21,471 nucleotides of DNA from the NCBI GenBank assembly GCA_009775605.1, contig VSPV01000033.1, positions 1 through 21,471 on the forward strand. The letters are read 5' to 3'. Below, piece by piece: positions 12,887 to 21,314 of this stretch. The notes below the pieces were generated by a model. It saw only the letters and a list, made by a program, of their open reading frames with translations, was not told the origin of the DNA and searched no databases. Both the position numbers and the translations under genes were made by a program. This DNA is from Paramuribaculum sp. Its GTDB lineage: Bacteria > Bacteroidota > Bacteroidia > Bacteroidales > Muribaculaceae. Within the stretch, counting starts at the first letter, position 1. Each line of letters begins with the position of its first letter.

Positions 12887-13128
12887 CAGATGAGGTTGTT
12901 TTCAATGCCAGAAAATCCAACGTCATCGAGTTAAATATCCTCGACGAAGCCAGATTCAACAAATCAGATATCAACTAATAGTCCATAACGAACCGAATCA
13001 AGACGAATCAAACCAAGCCTAACCGCTCCGCAACAAATGAATAAATTTGATTGCCATTAATAATACTTGCGATGCTCCTGCAACGCAGATCAGCAATAAA
13101 GTAACCAATCAGAATTATAAAAGGAAAA

Positions 13129-13635
13129 ATGATAACGATGATAACCGGGGGCCAGCGGTCGGGAAAAAGTCTTTTTGCCGAGAAACTTGCTTTGTCAAGA
13201 AGCGACAGGCCTTGTTATCTGGCAACGGCGCGGGTTTTCGACGAAGAATTTCGTAAACGTGTTGATGTCCATAAAGCGCGGCGCGGTGACCGTTGGGTCA
13301 ATTTTGAGATTCCGTTGAGAGTTTCTGAGGCCGGAATAGGTGAGGGCGACGTGGTGCTTCTGGATTGCCTGACGCTTTTGGCTACGAATTGGTTCTTTGA
13401 GTGCGGTGAAGATGTTAAGTCGACTGTTAATTCCGTGACTTCCGAGCTTGATGCACTCTTTTCCCGCATGGCCGATGTTATTATTGTCACAAATGAGATT
13501 GGGCTTGGTGGCGTCTCGCCCAATGCGCTTCAGCGCCGTTTCGCCGACGTGCAGGGCGCCGTCAACCAATGGGTGGCCGAGCGCGCCTCGGAGGTCTATC
13601 TTGTGGTGAGCGGCATTCCGGTAAAGATTAAGTAA
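13129..13635 (+). CDS. cobU: Adenosylcobinamide kinase / adenosylcobinamide-phosphate guanylyltransferase
   Basis: CobU phosphorylates adenosylcobinamide and then transfers GMP from GTP, giving adenosylcobinamide-GDP for nucleotide loop assembly. The 168-residue product has Walker A GGQRSGKS (7-14), the histidine of the VHKARRGDRW segment (His48) that matches the guanylylated His of known CobU, the Walker B stretch VVLLDCLTLLATN (75-87), and the typical NEIGLGGVSPN...RRFADVQG...VYLVVSGIPVKI ending. Length is usual for the family. A start at 13138 (MITGGQ) is also possible. It opens an operon with cobT 21 bp downstream. Confidence 0.95.
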   Translation: MITMITGGQRSGKSLFAEKLALSRSDRPCYLATARVFDEEFRKRVDVHKARRGDRWVNFEIPLRVSEAGIGEGDVVLLDCLTLLATNWFFECGEDVKSTVNSVTSELDALFSRMADVIIVTNEIGLGGVSPNALQRRFADVQGAVNQWVAERASEVYLVVSGIPVKIK

Positions 13636-13656
13636 TGATATATTAAAATACGAGAT

Positions 13657-14694
13657 ATGGAATTCAATATAAAACCTGTAGACACTTCGATGCGCGAGAG
13701 CGTGATTGCCCGAATTGACAATCTCACAAAGCCCAAAGGCTCTCTCGGAATGCTTGAAGACCTTGCGCTTCAGATCTGCCTTGTTCAGAAGACGCTCCAG
13801 CCCGCGCTTCATGAGCCGCACAATGTGTTATTCGCCGCCGATCATGGCATTATAGAGGAGGGCGTCACCGTCTCGCCCAAGGAGGTGACCTGGCAGCAGC
13901 TCAGCCATTTTTCCAAGGGTGGCGCCGGAATAAACTTTCTCTGCGAACAGCATGGCTTCAAACTTGTGCTGGTTGACGCCGGAGTGGATTGCGACATACC
14001 TCAGGGCCACGGAATAATCGACAAGAAGGTTGGGCGCGGCACCCGCAACTTCCTTCATGGCCCGGCTATGACCGCCGAAGAATTTGAGCGGTGCCTTGAA
14101 AGCGGGGCTGCGGTTGTCGACGGCATTCATGCCGATACGCGCTGCAACATAATCAGCTTCGGAGAGATGGGAAGCGGCAACACTTCTTCGTCGGCCGTGT
14201 GGATGAGCCTCTTTGCCGACATTCCCATAGATGAATGCGTGGGCGCGGGGGCAGGCCTGAACAATGCCGGCATACGCCATAAGCGCGATGTTCTCCGTAC
14301 CGCCATGGCAAATTATACCGGTGGCGACGACGTGCGCAGCAAGATGGCTTGGTTCGGAGGCTACGAGATGGTAATGGCCGTGGGCGCTATGCTTCGCGCT
14401 GCCGAACTCGGAATGCTTGTGATTGTCGATGGTTTCATTATGACGTCCTGCATCCTCGCTGCTTCCCGGCTGTATCTCCAGGTGCTCGATTATGCCATAT
14501 TCGGCCATCAGGGCGACGAGAACGGCCATCGTCGGATGCTCGAAGCCCTTCATGCCATGCCTTTGCTCAGGCTTAATCTTCGTCTCGGCGAGGGCAGCGG
14601 AGCCGTCTGTGCCTACCCCATTATTGAATCGGCTGTCAGGATGATCACGCGTATGGATCAGTTTGGCGATGCCAACGTAACAAGATATTTCTGA
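13657..14694 (+). CDS. cobT: Nicotinate-nucleotide-dimethylbenzimidazole phosphoribosyltransferase
   Basis: CobT makes alpha-ribazole phosphate from nicotinate mononucleotide and a lower-ligand base. The product has 345 residues, the usual length. Family motifs seen: TKPKGSLGMLEDLA (25-38), the FAADHGI segment (59-65), SFGEMGSGNTSSSA (167-180), and LRLGEGSGA (309-316) holding the likely catalytic Glu312, which corresponds to the essential Glu near the C-terminus of the Salmonella enzyme. Which lower-ligand base is used cannot be told. cobS starts one base after its stop. Confidence 0.95.
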   Translation: MEFNIKPVDTSMRESVIARIDNLTKPKGSLGMLEDLALQICLVQKTLQPALHEPHNVLFAADHGIIEEGVTVSPKEVTWQQLSHFSKGGAGINFLCEQHGFKLVLVDAGVDCDIPQGHGIIDKKVGRGTRNFLHGPAMTAEEFERCLESGAAVVDGIHADTRCNIISFGEMGSGNTSSSAVWMSLFADIPIDECVGAGAGLNNAGIRHKRDVLRTAMANYTGGDDVRSKMAWFGGYEMVMAVGAMLRAAELGMLVIVDGFIMTSCILAASRLYLQVLDYAIFGHQGDENGHRRMLEALHAMPLLRLNLRLGEGSGAVCAYPIIESAVRMITRMDQFGDANVTRYF

Positions 14695-14695
14695 T

Positions 14696-15451
14696 ATGAA
14701 CAGTATATTGGCGGCGTTCATATTTTTCACGCGCCTGCCGCTATGGCGAGTGGTGAATCCGCCAAAAGAGGCCTATTCCAATGTGGTGGTTTACTGGCCC
14801 TTGGTAGGATGGCTCACCGGCGGTGCCGCGGCGCTGATAATGCTCGGGCTGTCGGCTGTGATGCCTTGGCTGCCAGCCATTGTCATAGGCTTGGTATTCC
14901 GACTGTTGATAACCGGTTCGCTTCACGAAGATGGCCTCGCCGACTTCTGCGACGCTTTCGGTTGCGGCGGTTCGCGCGAGCGCATGCTGGCGATAATGAA
15001 AGATTCCCACATCGGAACCTACGGTGTCATCGGCCTTATTCTTTATTACATTCTCACCGTCTCGCTGCTTGCTGAGATGACGCCGTGGGTTGGTGCCTGT
15101 GTGTTTTTCGCAGCAGATTCGTTTACCCGTTTCTGCGGGGCCCAGACCATTGGTTTCCTTCATTACGCCCGTCCCGAGGGCCCGAAGAATGGCATTACCT
15201 ATTCCGGAATGAGTCCCGGTCAGCGAATCCTTTGTGCCCTCTTCGGTATAGTGCCTCTTCTCATGTCGTCTTATCTCATAGGCTATCGGTTGCTTTTTGC
15301 GTGCATACTGCCTGTTCTCTCTATCATATTCCTGCTGGAGCTGATGCGAAGGAAGCTCGGCGGCTACACCGGCGACTGCTGCGGGGCGGCATATCTCATC
15401 TGTGAGGTGATGTTCCTTGTCGGCGCCTCGGTAATCTATTTTCTTTACTGA
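14696..15451 (+). CDS. cobS: Adenosylcobinamide-GDP ribazoletransferase (cobalamin synthase)
   Basis: CobS joins adenosylcobinamide-GDP with alpha-ribazole (phosphate), the last joining step of the nucleotide loop, in the cytoplasmic membrane. The 251-residue product has several hydrophobic segments (about 35-75, 108-150, 175-210 and the C-terminal 20 residues). The signature HEDGLADFCDAFGCGG (77-92) with its Asp residues for Mg binding is present, followed by MLAIMKDSHIGTYGVIGL. Gaps of one base on both sides show tight coupling with cobT and cobC. Confidence 0.95.
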   Translation: MNSILAAFIFFTRLPLWRVVNPPKEAYSNVVVYWPLVGWLTGGAAALIMLGLSAVMPWLPAIVIGLVFRLLITGSLHEDGLADFCDAFGCGGSRERMLAIMKDSHIGTYGVIGLILYYILTVSLLAEMTPWVGACVFFAADSFTRFCGAQTIGFLHYARPEGPKNGITYSGMSPGQRILCALFGIVPLLMSSYLIGYRLLFACILPVLSIIFLLELMRRKLGGYTGDCCGAAYLICEVMFLVGASVIYFLY

Positions 15452-15452
15452 T

Positions 15453-16025
15453 ATGAAACTGATTCTTGTGCGCCATACATCAGTGGCTGTGGAAAAAGGT
15501 GTCTGTTACGGACGAACCGATGTGCCTCTTGCAGATTCGTTCCCCGACGAAGCGCGTGAGGTGAAGCAGAGGCTCTCAAACTATGACATCAGTGTGGCCT
15601 ATTGCAGTCCGCTGTCGCGATGCCGGGCGTTGGCCGATTATTGCGGCTACGGTGAAGCGGTGATTGATTCGCGCCTTCGGGAAATGGACTTCGGGGAATG
15701 GGAAATGAAGCGTTTCGACGAGATAACCGACCCTACGCTCATGAAGTGGTACGAAGATTATATCGATGTATGCCCCACGGGCGGCGAATCCTCCGCGATG
15801 CAGCGCGACCGTTTCATTGATTTTGTCGAGTCGATTGACGATGGCTACGACCGAACCGTGGTCCTTTTCACTCACGGCGGAATCCTCATCCACGCCATAG
15901 CATGTTCGCGCGGAATTCCTTATTGCGAGATGTTCGGTAACGTTCCCCCCTTCGGAGCTATATTAGAGGTAGAATCCTCGCGATTGCTGCAAGGCCCACG
16001 GCCAGGAATTCAGCGCGTCGGTTGA
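15453..16025 (+). CDS. cobC: Alpha-ribazole phosphatase (histidine phosphatase family)
   Basis: CobC removes the phosphate from alpha-ribazole-5'-phosphate or from the adenosylcobalamin phosphate product. The 190-residue protein carries the phosphoglycerate-mutase-like motif LVRHTS (5-10, catalytic His8), CYGRTDVPL, YCSPLSRC, MDFGEWE (acidic catalytic residue near 82) and the second His in FTHGGILIH (His141). The family-like part ends at about PPFGAILEVE (residue 173); the last 17 residues overlap cbiB on the other strand by 68 bp and look unlike the family. Confidence 0.85.
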   Translation: MKLILVRHTSVAVEKGVCYGRTDVPLADSFPDEAREVKQRLSNYDISVAYCSPLSRCRALADYCGYGEAVIDSRLREMDFGEWEMKRFDEITDPTLMKWYEDYIDVCPTGGESSAMQRDRFIDFVESIDDGYDRTVVLFTHGGILIHAIACSRGIPYCEMFGNVPPFGAILEVESSRLLQGPRPGIQRVG

Positions 16026-16890
16026 TGCCTGTGGCCTTCTCCATGTCGGCATAGGTCAGTTCGCGGTCGTTGTCACCGATATAAGGTTTATAGACGGTCT
16101 TCCCGAAATAATCGTGCGGCCCTCCGAATCGGCAGTCAAGCGCTCCGGCCAGAGCTGCCTCCGGCCAGCCGCTGTTGGGGCTCGCATGGCATTTCCCGTA
16201 ACGCAGCACGAAACTCCACACCCCCGGCCGTCCGCTTGCCACCGTCATCAGAAAGGCCGAGAGGCGCGCGGGGATATAGTTCGCCACGTCATCAATTCGG
16301 GCTGCCACGCAGCCGAACTCCCGGTAGCGTTCGCTTCGGTAGCCTATCATGGAATCGAGCGTGTTCACCATCTTGTAGGCCATCATTCCCGGAAGTCCCA
16401 GGAGGGCGTACCAGAACAGTGGCGCAATCACTCCGTCGCTCAGATTCTCCGCGAGGGTTTCGAGGGCAGCTGTGCGCACCTCCCGGTCAGAGAGCGACGC
16501 CGTGTCGCGGCCCACGATTCTTGACACCTGCCGGCGCCCTGCTTCAAGAGAGATGTCGGCAGCCTTGAAAACCATTCTTACCTCCCGGATGAGAGTGGTT
16601 CCAGCGAGGCAGAAGAAAACACCGATGGTCTCGACCGCGATATGTGCTGTTGTAAGCGGGACAAGCTTATAGAGTATCCAGTACGTGAGAAAATACACGC
16701 CTAAAATCAACCCCGCAGCCATCAGTCCACCCTTTAATTTTCGGTTTGCCCCGTGATTGAGCTTATGCTCGAACTCCGAAATCACTTTGCCGAAACCCAC
16801 CACAGGGTGGGGGAGTTTCCGAGGGTCGCCCAGCAGGAGGTCGAGAATCCACCCTCCGATAAGGGGAAATAGTCTTATGATGTAATCCAT
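15958..16890 (-). CDS. cbiB: Adenosylcobinamide-phosphate synthase (CbiB)
   Basis: CbiB condenses adenosylcobyric acid with aminopropanol phosphate or a related amino alcohol, forming adenosylcobinamide phosphate; it is an inner-membrane protein. The 310-residue product has hydrophobic segments at about 55-95, 155-170 and 285-310, and the family motifs LLGDPRKLPHPVVGFG near the N-terminus and NTLDSMIGYRSERYREFGCVAARIDDVANYIPARLSA in the middle. The start overlaps the end of cobD by 16 bp. It is last in the leftward operon, and its 3' end overlaps cobC. Some annotations call the enzyme CobD, which must not be confused with the decarboxylase upstream. Confidence 0.93.
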   Translation of the reverse strand: MDYIIRLFPLIGGWILDLLLGDPRKLPHPVVGFGKVISEFEHKLNHGANRKLKGGLMAAGLILGVYFLTYWILYKLVPLTTAHIAVETIGVFFCLAGTTLIREVRMVFKAADISLEAGRRQVSRIVGRDTASLSDREVRTAALETLAENLSDGVIAPLFWYALLGLPGMMAYKMVNTLDSMIGYRSERYREFGCVAARIDDVANYIPARLSAFLMTVASGRPGVWSFVLRYGKCHASPNSGWPEAALAGALDCRFGGPHDYFGKTVYKPYIGDNDRELTYADMEKATGINRRAEFLAVGLAAIARILPLI

Positions 16891-17885
16891 TGTTTAATCC
16901 TGTTTATAATCAGGCCGTTTTCGGCGGGTGACTGCGCGGCGAGGCGGAAATGCACCTCACCCAGACCCTCGAAGTTCGACGCGTCACGTATCAATATGCC
17001 TTCTGTCTCCATCAGATACTCCTTCAGTTCCGAAGCTTTTCCATGAGGAAGTTCACACAGGATGAAATTGCAGTCGGTTGGCCACACTTTGATTCCGGCC
17101 GCGGTGAGTTCGCGGGCTATACGGAGTGCCTCCGTGTGCAGCCCTAAAGTGTCAATCTTATATGATTCGCGATGCTCCAGCAGATAATTGGCGCATTTGA
17201 TGGCGGGAGCGTTTACGGCCCAGGGCATTCGCCATGCCTTCACCCGTGAAAGAAGAGAGGCGTTTGCTATCGAATAGCCTATACGGAGCCCGGGCACGGC
17301 GAAGCGCTTGGTAAGCGATCCCAGCAGGATTATATTGCCTGCATTCAGAGCGTCGCGGGCGCTGAGTGTCTGAAGCGGTGTGTAGTCGGAATAAGCCTGG
17401 TCGATGACGAAAATCTTATCCGGATTCTGAGCGGCCACCCGAAGAAGCCGCTGCCGGTCAGTTACGGTTCCGGTGGGATTGTTGGGATTGCATAGCCATA
17501 CTATCTGGCAGTCCGCCGGAATCTCGGCAAGTGTGTTTACGAAACTTATCCGGTGGCCGTTCATGCGGCATGCGTCCTGATACTCACGAAAGGTAGGAAT
17601 GGCAATAGCTGAATGGCATTTTGCACCGGTGCGCGCGATGAGATAGATCGATTCCGTGGCTCCGTTTGTCACCATCACCTCTTCCGGGCTTATCCCGTTT
17701 ATATCCGCGATAGCCTTTTCAACCGAAACGGGTTCCGGTTCAGGATAGCTGGCAAGCGTTGCAAGGTCGGCGCACAATATCTCCATCAGTGGCGAAAGGT
17801 CGAACGACGCACGGATATTGGTGCTGAAGTTGTGCTTCACTTTTCCGGCGTAGCGCCACAGGTCGTCTCCGTGTCCGTAGATCAT
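16875..17885 (-). CDS. cobD: L-threonine-O-3-phosphate decarboxylase (CobD-type)
   Basis: The enzyme decarboxylates threonine phosphate to aminopropanol phosphate, the substrate of CbiB. The 336-residue product is a class I aminotransferase-fold PLP protein: NPNNPTG (133-139), the DQAYSDY segment (162-168, Asp162 and Tyr165 contacting PLP), the PLP Lys193 in GSLTKRFAVPGLRIGY, and a C-terminal Arg in the FRLAAQS segment. Histidinol-phosphate aminotransferase is related, but the operon context decides for CobD. It is slightly shorter than the Salmonella enzyme. The start overlaps the stop of cbiP (ATGA). Confidence 0.9.
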   Translation of the reverse strand: MIYGHGDDLWRYAGKVKHNFSTNIRASFDLSPLMEILCADLATLASYPEPEPVSVEKAIADINGISPEEVMVTNGATESIYLIARTGAKCHSAIAIPTFREYQDACRMNGHRISFVNTLAEIPADCQIVWLCNPNNPTGTVTDRQRLLRVAAQNPDKIFVIDQAYSDYTPLQTLSARDALNAGNIILLGSLTKRFAVPGLRIGYSIANASLLSRVKAWRMPWAVNAPAIKCANYLLEHRESYKIDTLGLHTEALRIARELTAAGIKVWPTDCNFILCELPHGKASELKEYLMETEGILIRDASNFEGLGEVHFRLAAQSPAENGLIINRIKQWITS

Positions 17886-19372
17886 TTTTCAGAAAGGATT
17901 TTGTAGATTGCACCGATGTCAATGTGTCGTCTGAGGTGGTCGGCCAGTTTGTCGTACTGTTCTTCCTTGAACCGGCGGTAATCGAATTTCACTTCAGTGC
18001 GCCCCGCAAACGGCCTGAGAATGCTTTCCACCACGCAGCTGTTGTCCAGTATGCCGTGTATATAGCTTCCGAAGCTTTTGCCGTCAGGGGCCATGCAGCC
18101 GTCGGGCTGCTCCTCTGAAATCAGGTTTACCGGTGATGCTTGGGGGGAGAGAACGGTTTGTCCCATGTGTATCTCGTAGCCCTGACACTCGCTCGGGTCT
18201 TCTCTGAAACGGAAGCATACCTGCCGGGTCACCTTTTCAGGGGTCATCACGGTAGAGCAGGGCAGTATCTCCAGGCCCGGCACAGTGGCTGGTTCACCTT
18301 CCACCCCCTCTGGGTCAGCGACGGTTTCGCCCATTATCTGATAGCCTCCGCAGATGCCTATCACTGTCTTTCCGTCCTTGTAGGCTTTTACAATGGCTTG
18401 CGCCAGTCCGCTGCCGCGCAGATACAGCAGATCGGCAATCGTTGACTTCGTGCCGGGGATTATTATGATGTCGGCTTCTGAAATATCCTTTTTGTCGGCG
18501 GTGTAGAAAAGATTGACATTGGGATGGCGCTCGAGCATGTCGAAGTCGGTGAAGTTGGAGATATGGCGCAGCAGCACTACCGCCACATTGATTTTCCCTT
18601 CACATGCGCCGTGTTTTTTCGTGGATAGGGCCACGGAGTCCTCTTCCTCCACATATATGTCAGGCGCGAACGGAACCACTCCCAGCACGGGCACGCCGCA
18701 AATATCCTCCATCATTTTCCTGCCGGCTTCAAATAGCCGCAGGTCACCTCTGAATTTATTGATGATGATGCCTTTGATGCGCTTGCGGTCATCCTCGCTC
18801 TGGAGCATTATCGAGCCGTAGACGCTTGCAAACACTCCTCCGCGGTCTATGTCCGCCACAAGAATCACCTGCGCTCCCGCATGACGTGCCATAGGCATGT
18901 TCACCAGGTCGCTGTCCCTTAGGTTTATCTCCGAGATGCTTCCGGCGCCTTCCATCACCACAGGGTTATAGCGGGCGTTCAGTCGGTCGAAAGCCTCGTT
19001 TACAATCGTGCGCAGTTCCTCGCGGCCCTCCTTGCGGAAATAGTCGTAGGCATCGCGGTTGCCTGCCGGGCGCCCGTGAATCACAATCTGCGAGCTGAGA
19101 TGTCCTGATGGTTTCAGGAGTATGGGATTCATGTCGGTATGGCACGGTATTCCCGCAGCCTCCGCCTGCACGGCCTGCGCGCGGCCTATCTCGAGCCCGT
19201 CGGGAGTGGCGTAGGAATTCAGGGCCATGTTCTGGGCCTTGAACGGAGCCGGACTGTAACCGTCCTGACGGAATATTCTGCAGAGCCCGGTGGCGATAAG
19301 GCTTTTGCCCACGTCGCTGCCGGTTCCGGCCAGCATTATAGGTAAGAGGCGTTTCATGTTTTTCCGGTTCAT
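17882..19372 (-). CDS. cbiP: Cobyric acid synthase (CbiP/CobQ)
   Basis: CbiP amidates side chains b, d, e and g of adenosylcobyrinic acid a,c-diamide, using glutamine and ATP. The product has 496 residues. The N-terminal dethiobiotin-synthase-like ATPase part has a P-loop GTGSDVGKS (16-24), then FKAQNMALNSYATPDGLEIGRAQ. The C-terminal glutamine amidotransferase part has the nucleophile Cys in VIGICGGYQIMG and a His in GSYIHGI. Start 19372 is chosen because its ATG overlaps the stop of the upstream gene (ATGA); ATG 19357 is possible; a still longer frame to 19411 lies inside the upstream gene. Confidence 0.93.
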   Translation of the reverse strand: MNRKNMKRLLPIMLAGTGSDVGKSLIATGLCRIFRQDGYSPAPFKAQNMALNSYATPDGLEIGRAQAVQAEAAGIPCHTDMNPILLKPSGHLSSQIVIHGRPAGNRDAYDYFRKEGREELRTIVNEAFDRLNARYNPVVMEGAGSISEINLRDSDLVNMPMARHAGAQVILVADIDRGGVFASVYGSIMLQSEDDRKRIKGIIINKFRGDLRLFEAGRKMMEDICGVPVLGVVPFAPDIYVEEEDSVALSTKKHGACEGKINVAVVLLRHISNFTDFDMLERHPNVNLFYTADKKDISEADIIIIPGTKSTIADLLYLRGSGLAQAIVKAYKDGKTVIGICGGYQIMGETVADPEGVEGEPATVPGLEILPCSTVMTPEKVTRQVCFRFREDPSECQGYEIHMGQTVLSPQASPVNLISEEQPDGCMAPDGKSFGSYIHGILDNSCVVESILRPFAGRTEVKFDYRRFKEEQYDKLADHLRRHIDIGAIYKILSEK

Positions 19373-19947
19373 TCTTTTTTCGGTGAGCGTTTGTAGGAGA
19401 ATGCTTTCCATCTTTCCTCCGGAAGTCCGGCATTAAGCATCTCGCACCGTGCCATGACGAAGAACAGGTCGGAAAGACGGTTCACGAAACGTAGTATCTC
19501 CGGATTCACCTCGTCCAGGTCGTTGAGCTGCCACAACCGTCTTTCTGCCCTGCGGGCGGTCACTCTGCAGCGGTGAAGCTGGGCCGACACCGCAGTGCCG
19601 CCGGGGAGAATGAAATGTTCCGGTACGGCATGCGAGGCAGTGATGCTGTCGATCAGTTCCTCCGTTTTCTGCGTTATGCCGTCCGGAAACGTGTTGGGGT
19701 TCTCGGCGATTCTGGCGGAAGGGGTGGCCACGAGGCTCATGGCGGTCATAAGCGTGAGCTGTATATCTTTAAGCGGCTGCTGCCATGGATGCTCATCCGG
19801 CATTAGCGTTCTCGCCATGCCTATTTCCACATTCAGTTCGTCGAGCGTGCCGTTGGCCTCGATACGTATGTCGGTCTTCGCCACCGGAGTCCGGCCGAAG
19901 ATGGTGGTGGTTCCTTTGTCGCCGGTGCGGGTATATATTCTTTTCAT
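19369..19947 (-). CDS. pduO: Cob(I)alamin adenosyltransferase, PduO type
   Basis: The enzyme transfers the 5'-deoxyadenosyl group of ATP to the cobalt of a Co(I) corrinoid. The 192-residue product is a trimer-forming four-helix bundle of the PduO family: YTRTGDKGTTTIFG at the N-terminus (ATP binding), RIEANGTLDELNVEIG (28-43), and RRAERRLWQL and NRLSDLFFVMARCEM towards the C-terminus. It is not of the CobA/BtuR type. Both ends overlap neighbouring genes by 4 bp (ATGA), so it is coupled to cbiA and cbiP and serves corrinoid synthesis here. Confidence 0.92.
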   Translation of the reverse strand: MKRIYTRTGDKGTTTIFGRTPVAKTDIRIEANGTLDELNVEIGMARTLMPDEHPWQQPLKDIQLTLMTAMSLVATPSARIAENPNTFPDGITQKTEELIDSITASHAVPEHFILPGGTAVSAQLHRCRVTARRAERRLWQLNDLDEVNPEILRFVNRLSDLFFVMARCEMLNAGLPEERWKAFSYKRSPKKE

Positions 19948-21251
19948 AGATTGAACAGTTTGAGTATGTCGGCCTCGGCCCAGTAGAGGTGGGTATATCC
20001 GGCCACAACGTTTCCTTGGCGGTACACCGGTGTGGAGACTGCTTTCCCTCTTATATCGGTCTGCACGGCGTCGGCTTTCGTCGCTTTTGCGTCATCCTCC
20101 GTTCTGGAGTAATGAAACTCATGCCCGCGGAACTTCATGCCGTCGATTTCCACACTGCGGTAGCCAAGTCGCAGACGTGCTTCCTTCATTGTAGATTTAA
20201 TCGGAAGTACTCCGCACATCTTTTTGCCGTCTGTTTCTTCGCCGAGGTATATCATTCCTCCGCACTCTCCTATGATTCTTCCTCCGCACGCGGCAAACTC
20301 CCGGATGCTGTTGCGCATGCTTTCGTTTGCTTCAAGTTCCGCGGCGAAAAGTTCGGGATAGCCTCCCGGGAGATATACGAGGTCTGTGTCTGCCCGAATT
20401 GACGTGTCGTGGAGAGGGGAGAAGTAGTCTATTTCAGCCGCATACCGGGGATGGTTTTTCAGGCTGCGTATATTGGCGGAATAAATGAAGTTGAAGGCCT
20501 CGTCGCGAGCCACGGCGATTTTCAGCGGCTCTCTGCCGGTAGGAAACGCTGCGGGTTTCTGGATATTCTCTGGTGTCTTGGCGCAGGAAGTGAGTTCCAG
20601 AAGCCGGTCTGTGTCCACACCTTCTTCCACGGCCTCGGCCGCTTCGGAAATATATCTTTCCATTTCCTCGCGCGCTGCGAGAGAAAGCCCCAGGTGGCGC
20701 GAAGGCATCGCAAGCCTTTCATTGCGTTTGATATATCCGAGACATTCCACCCCTGCATCCGCGCACGCTTCTTTCAGGAACGCGAAATGCGACTCCGATG
20801 CCACGCGGTTGAATATCACTCCGGCTATCTTTACCTCCGGCATGAAATTCCGGAATCCGAAAACTGTGGCAGCTACGCTGTAGGCCGTGGATGCGGCGTT
20901 GACAAGCAGAACCACAGGAATGTCGAGTGTCATCGCCACGTCGGCGCTGCTCCCTTTCATACGCGAATAACCGTCAAACATTCCCATCACACCTTCTACA
21001 ATCTTCACCTCTGCGTCATAATCGCTGAATAGACTTCTCACATGGCTTTCCGAGGCCATGAACAGATCGAGATTTATGGAGGGAGTGCCGGCTGCTATGG
21101 CATGGAACTGTGTGTCGATATAATCGGGGCCGCATTTGAATGGCTGCACGTGGATATGTCGGCGTGTCAGAGCGCGCATCAGTCCCAGCGACAAGGTGGT
21201 CTTGCCGCAGCCCGATGATGTGGCGGCTATCAGGAACTTCGACTTTCTCAT
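19944..21251 (-). CDS. cbiA: Cobyrinic acid a,c-diamide synthase (CbiA/CobB)
   Basis: CbiA amidates the a and c carboxylates of cobyrinic acid (or its hydrogenobyrinic counterpart) with glutamine and ATP. The 435-residue product has the ATPase P-loop ATSSGCGKTT (10-19), KCGPDYIDTQFH (39-50), VEGVMGMFDG (85-94), and a C-terminal class I glutamine amidotransferase part with PGGYPE (295-300), nucleophile Cys330 in IIGECGGMIYLG and a His near the end (FRGHEFHYS). The CbiA-type name is used because the oxygen-independent cbi names fit an anaerobe; the sequence alone does not decide. It is the first gene of the leftward operon. Confidence 0.93.
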   Translation of the reverse strand: MRKSKFLIAATSSGCGKTTLSLGLMRALTRRHIHVQPFKCGPDYIDTQFHAIAAGTPSINLDLFMASESHVRSLFSDYDAEVKIVEGVMGMFDGYSRMKGSSADVAMTLDIPVVLLVNAASTAYSVAATVFGFRNFMPEVKIAGVIFNRVASESHFAFLKEACADAGVECLGYIKRNERLAMPSRHLGLSLAAREEMERYISEAAEAVEEGVDTDRLLELTSCAKTPENIQKPAAFPTGREPLKIAVARDEAFNFIYSANIRSLKNHPRYAAEIDYFSPLHDTSIRADTDLVYLPGGYPELFAAELEANESMRNSIREFAACGGRIIGECGGMIYLGEETDGKKMCGVLPIKSTMKEARLRLGYRSVEIDGMKFRGHEFHYSRTEDDAKATKADAVQTDIRGKAVSTPVYRQGNVVAGYTHLYWAEADILKLFNL

Positions 21252-21283
21252 TCCGGGTGTTTACAGATGTAAAGATACGGATA

Positions 21284-21314
21284 CAAAGATACGCAAAACC
21301 ATGAGGCTGTGCAA
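21284..21314 (-). promoter_or_regulatory. Promoter of the cbiA-pduO-cbiP-cobD-cbiB operon
   Basis: On the minus strand TTG (21314-21312), 20 bp, TATCTTTG (21291-21284) fits the consensus. The inferred start lies about 28 bp before the cbiA ATG, leaving no room for a riboswitch between them. The rest of 21315-21471 is AT-rich, with a run of nine G at 21429-21437 and no gene that I can support. Confidence 0.65.

Noticed and set aside
12850..12978. Open frame before cobU reading ...VIELNILDEARFNKSDIN
   Set aside because: It has no start codon, contains the cobU promoter box, and 43 open codons are not rare by chance; it could be a gene remnant but cannot be supported.
12887..13128. Cobalamin riboswitch in the cobU leader
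   Set aside because: No GCCACTG-type B12 box or kissing-loop arrangement could be found by eye.
13828..14730. 300-codon frame antisense to cobT
   Set aside because: It is the mirror of a well-supported cobT and resembles no protein; long antisense frames are common in GC-rich genes.
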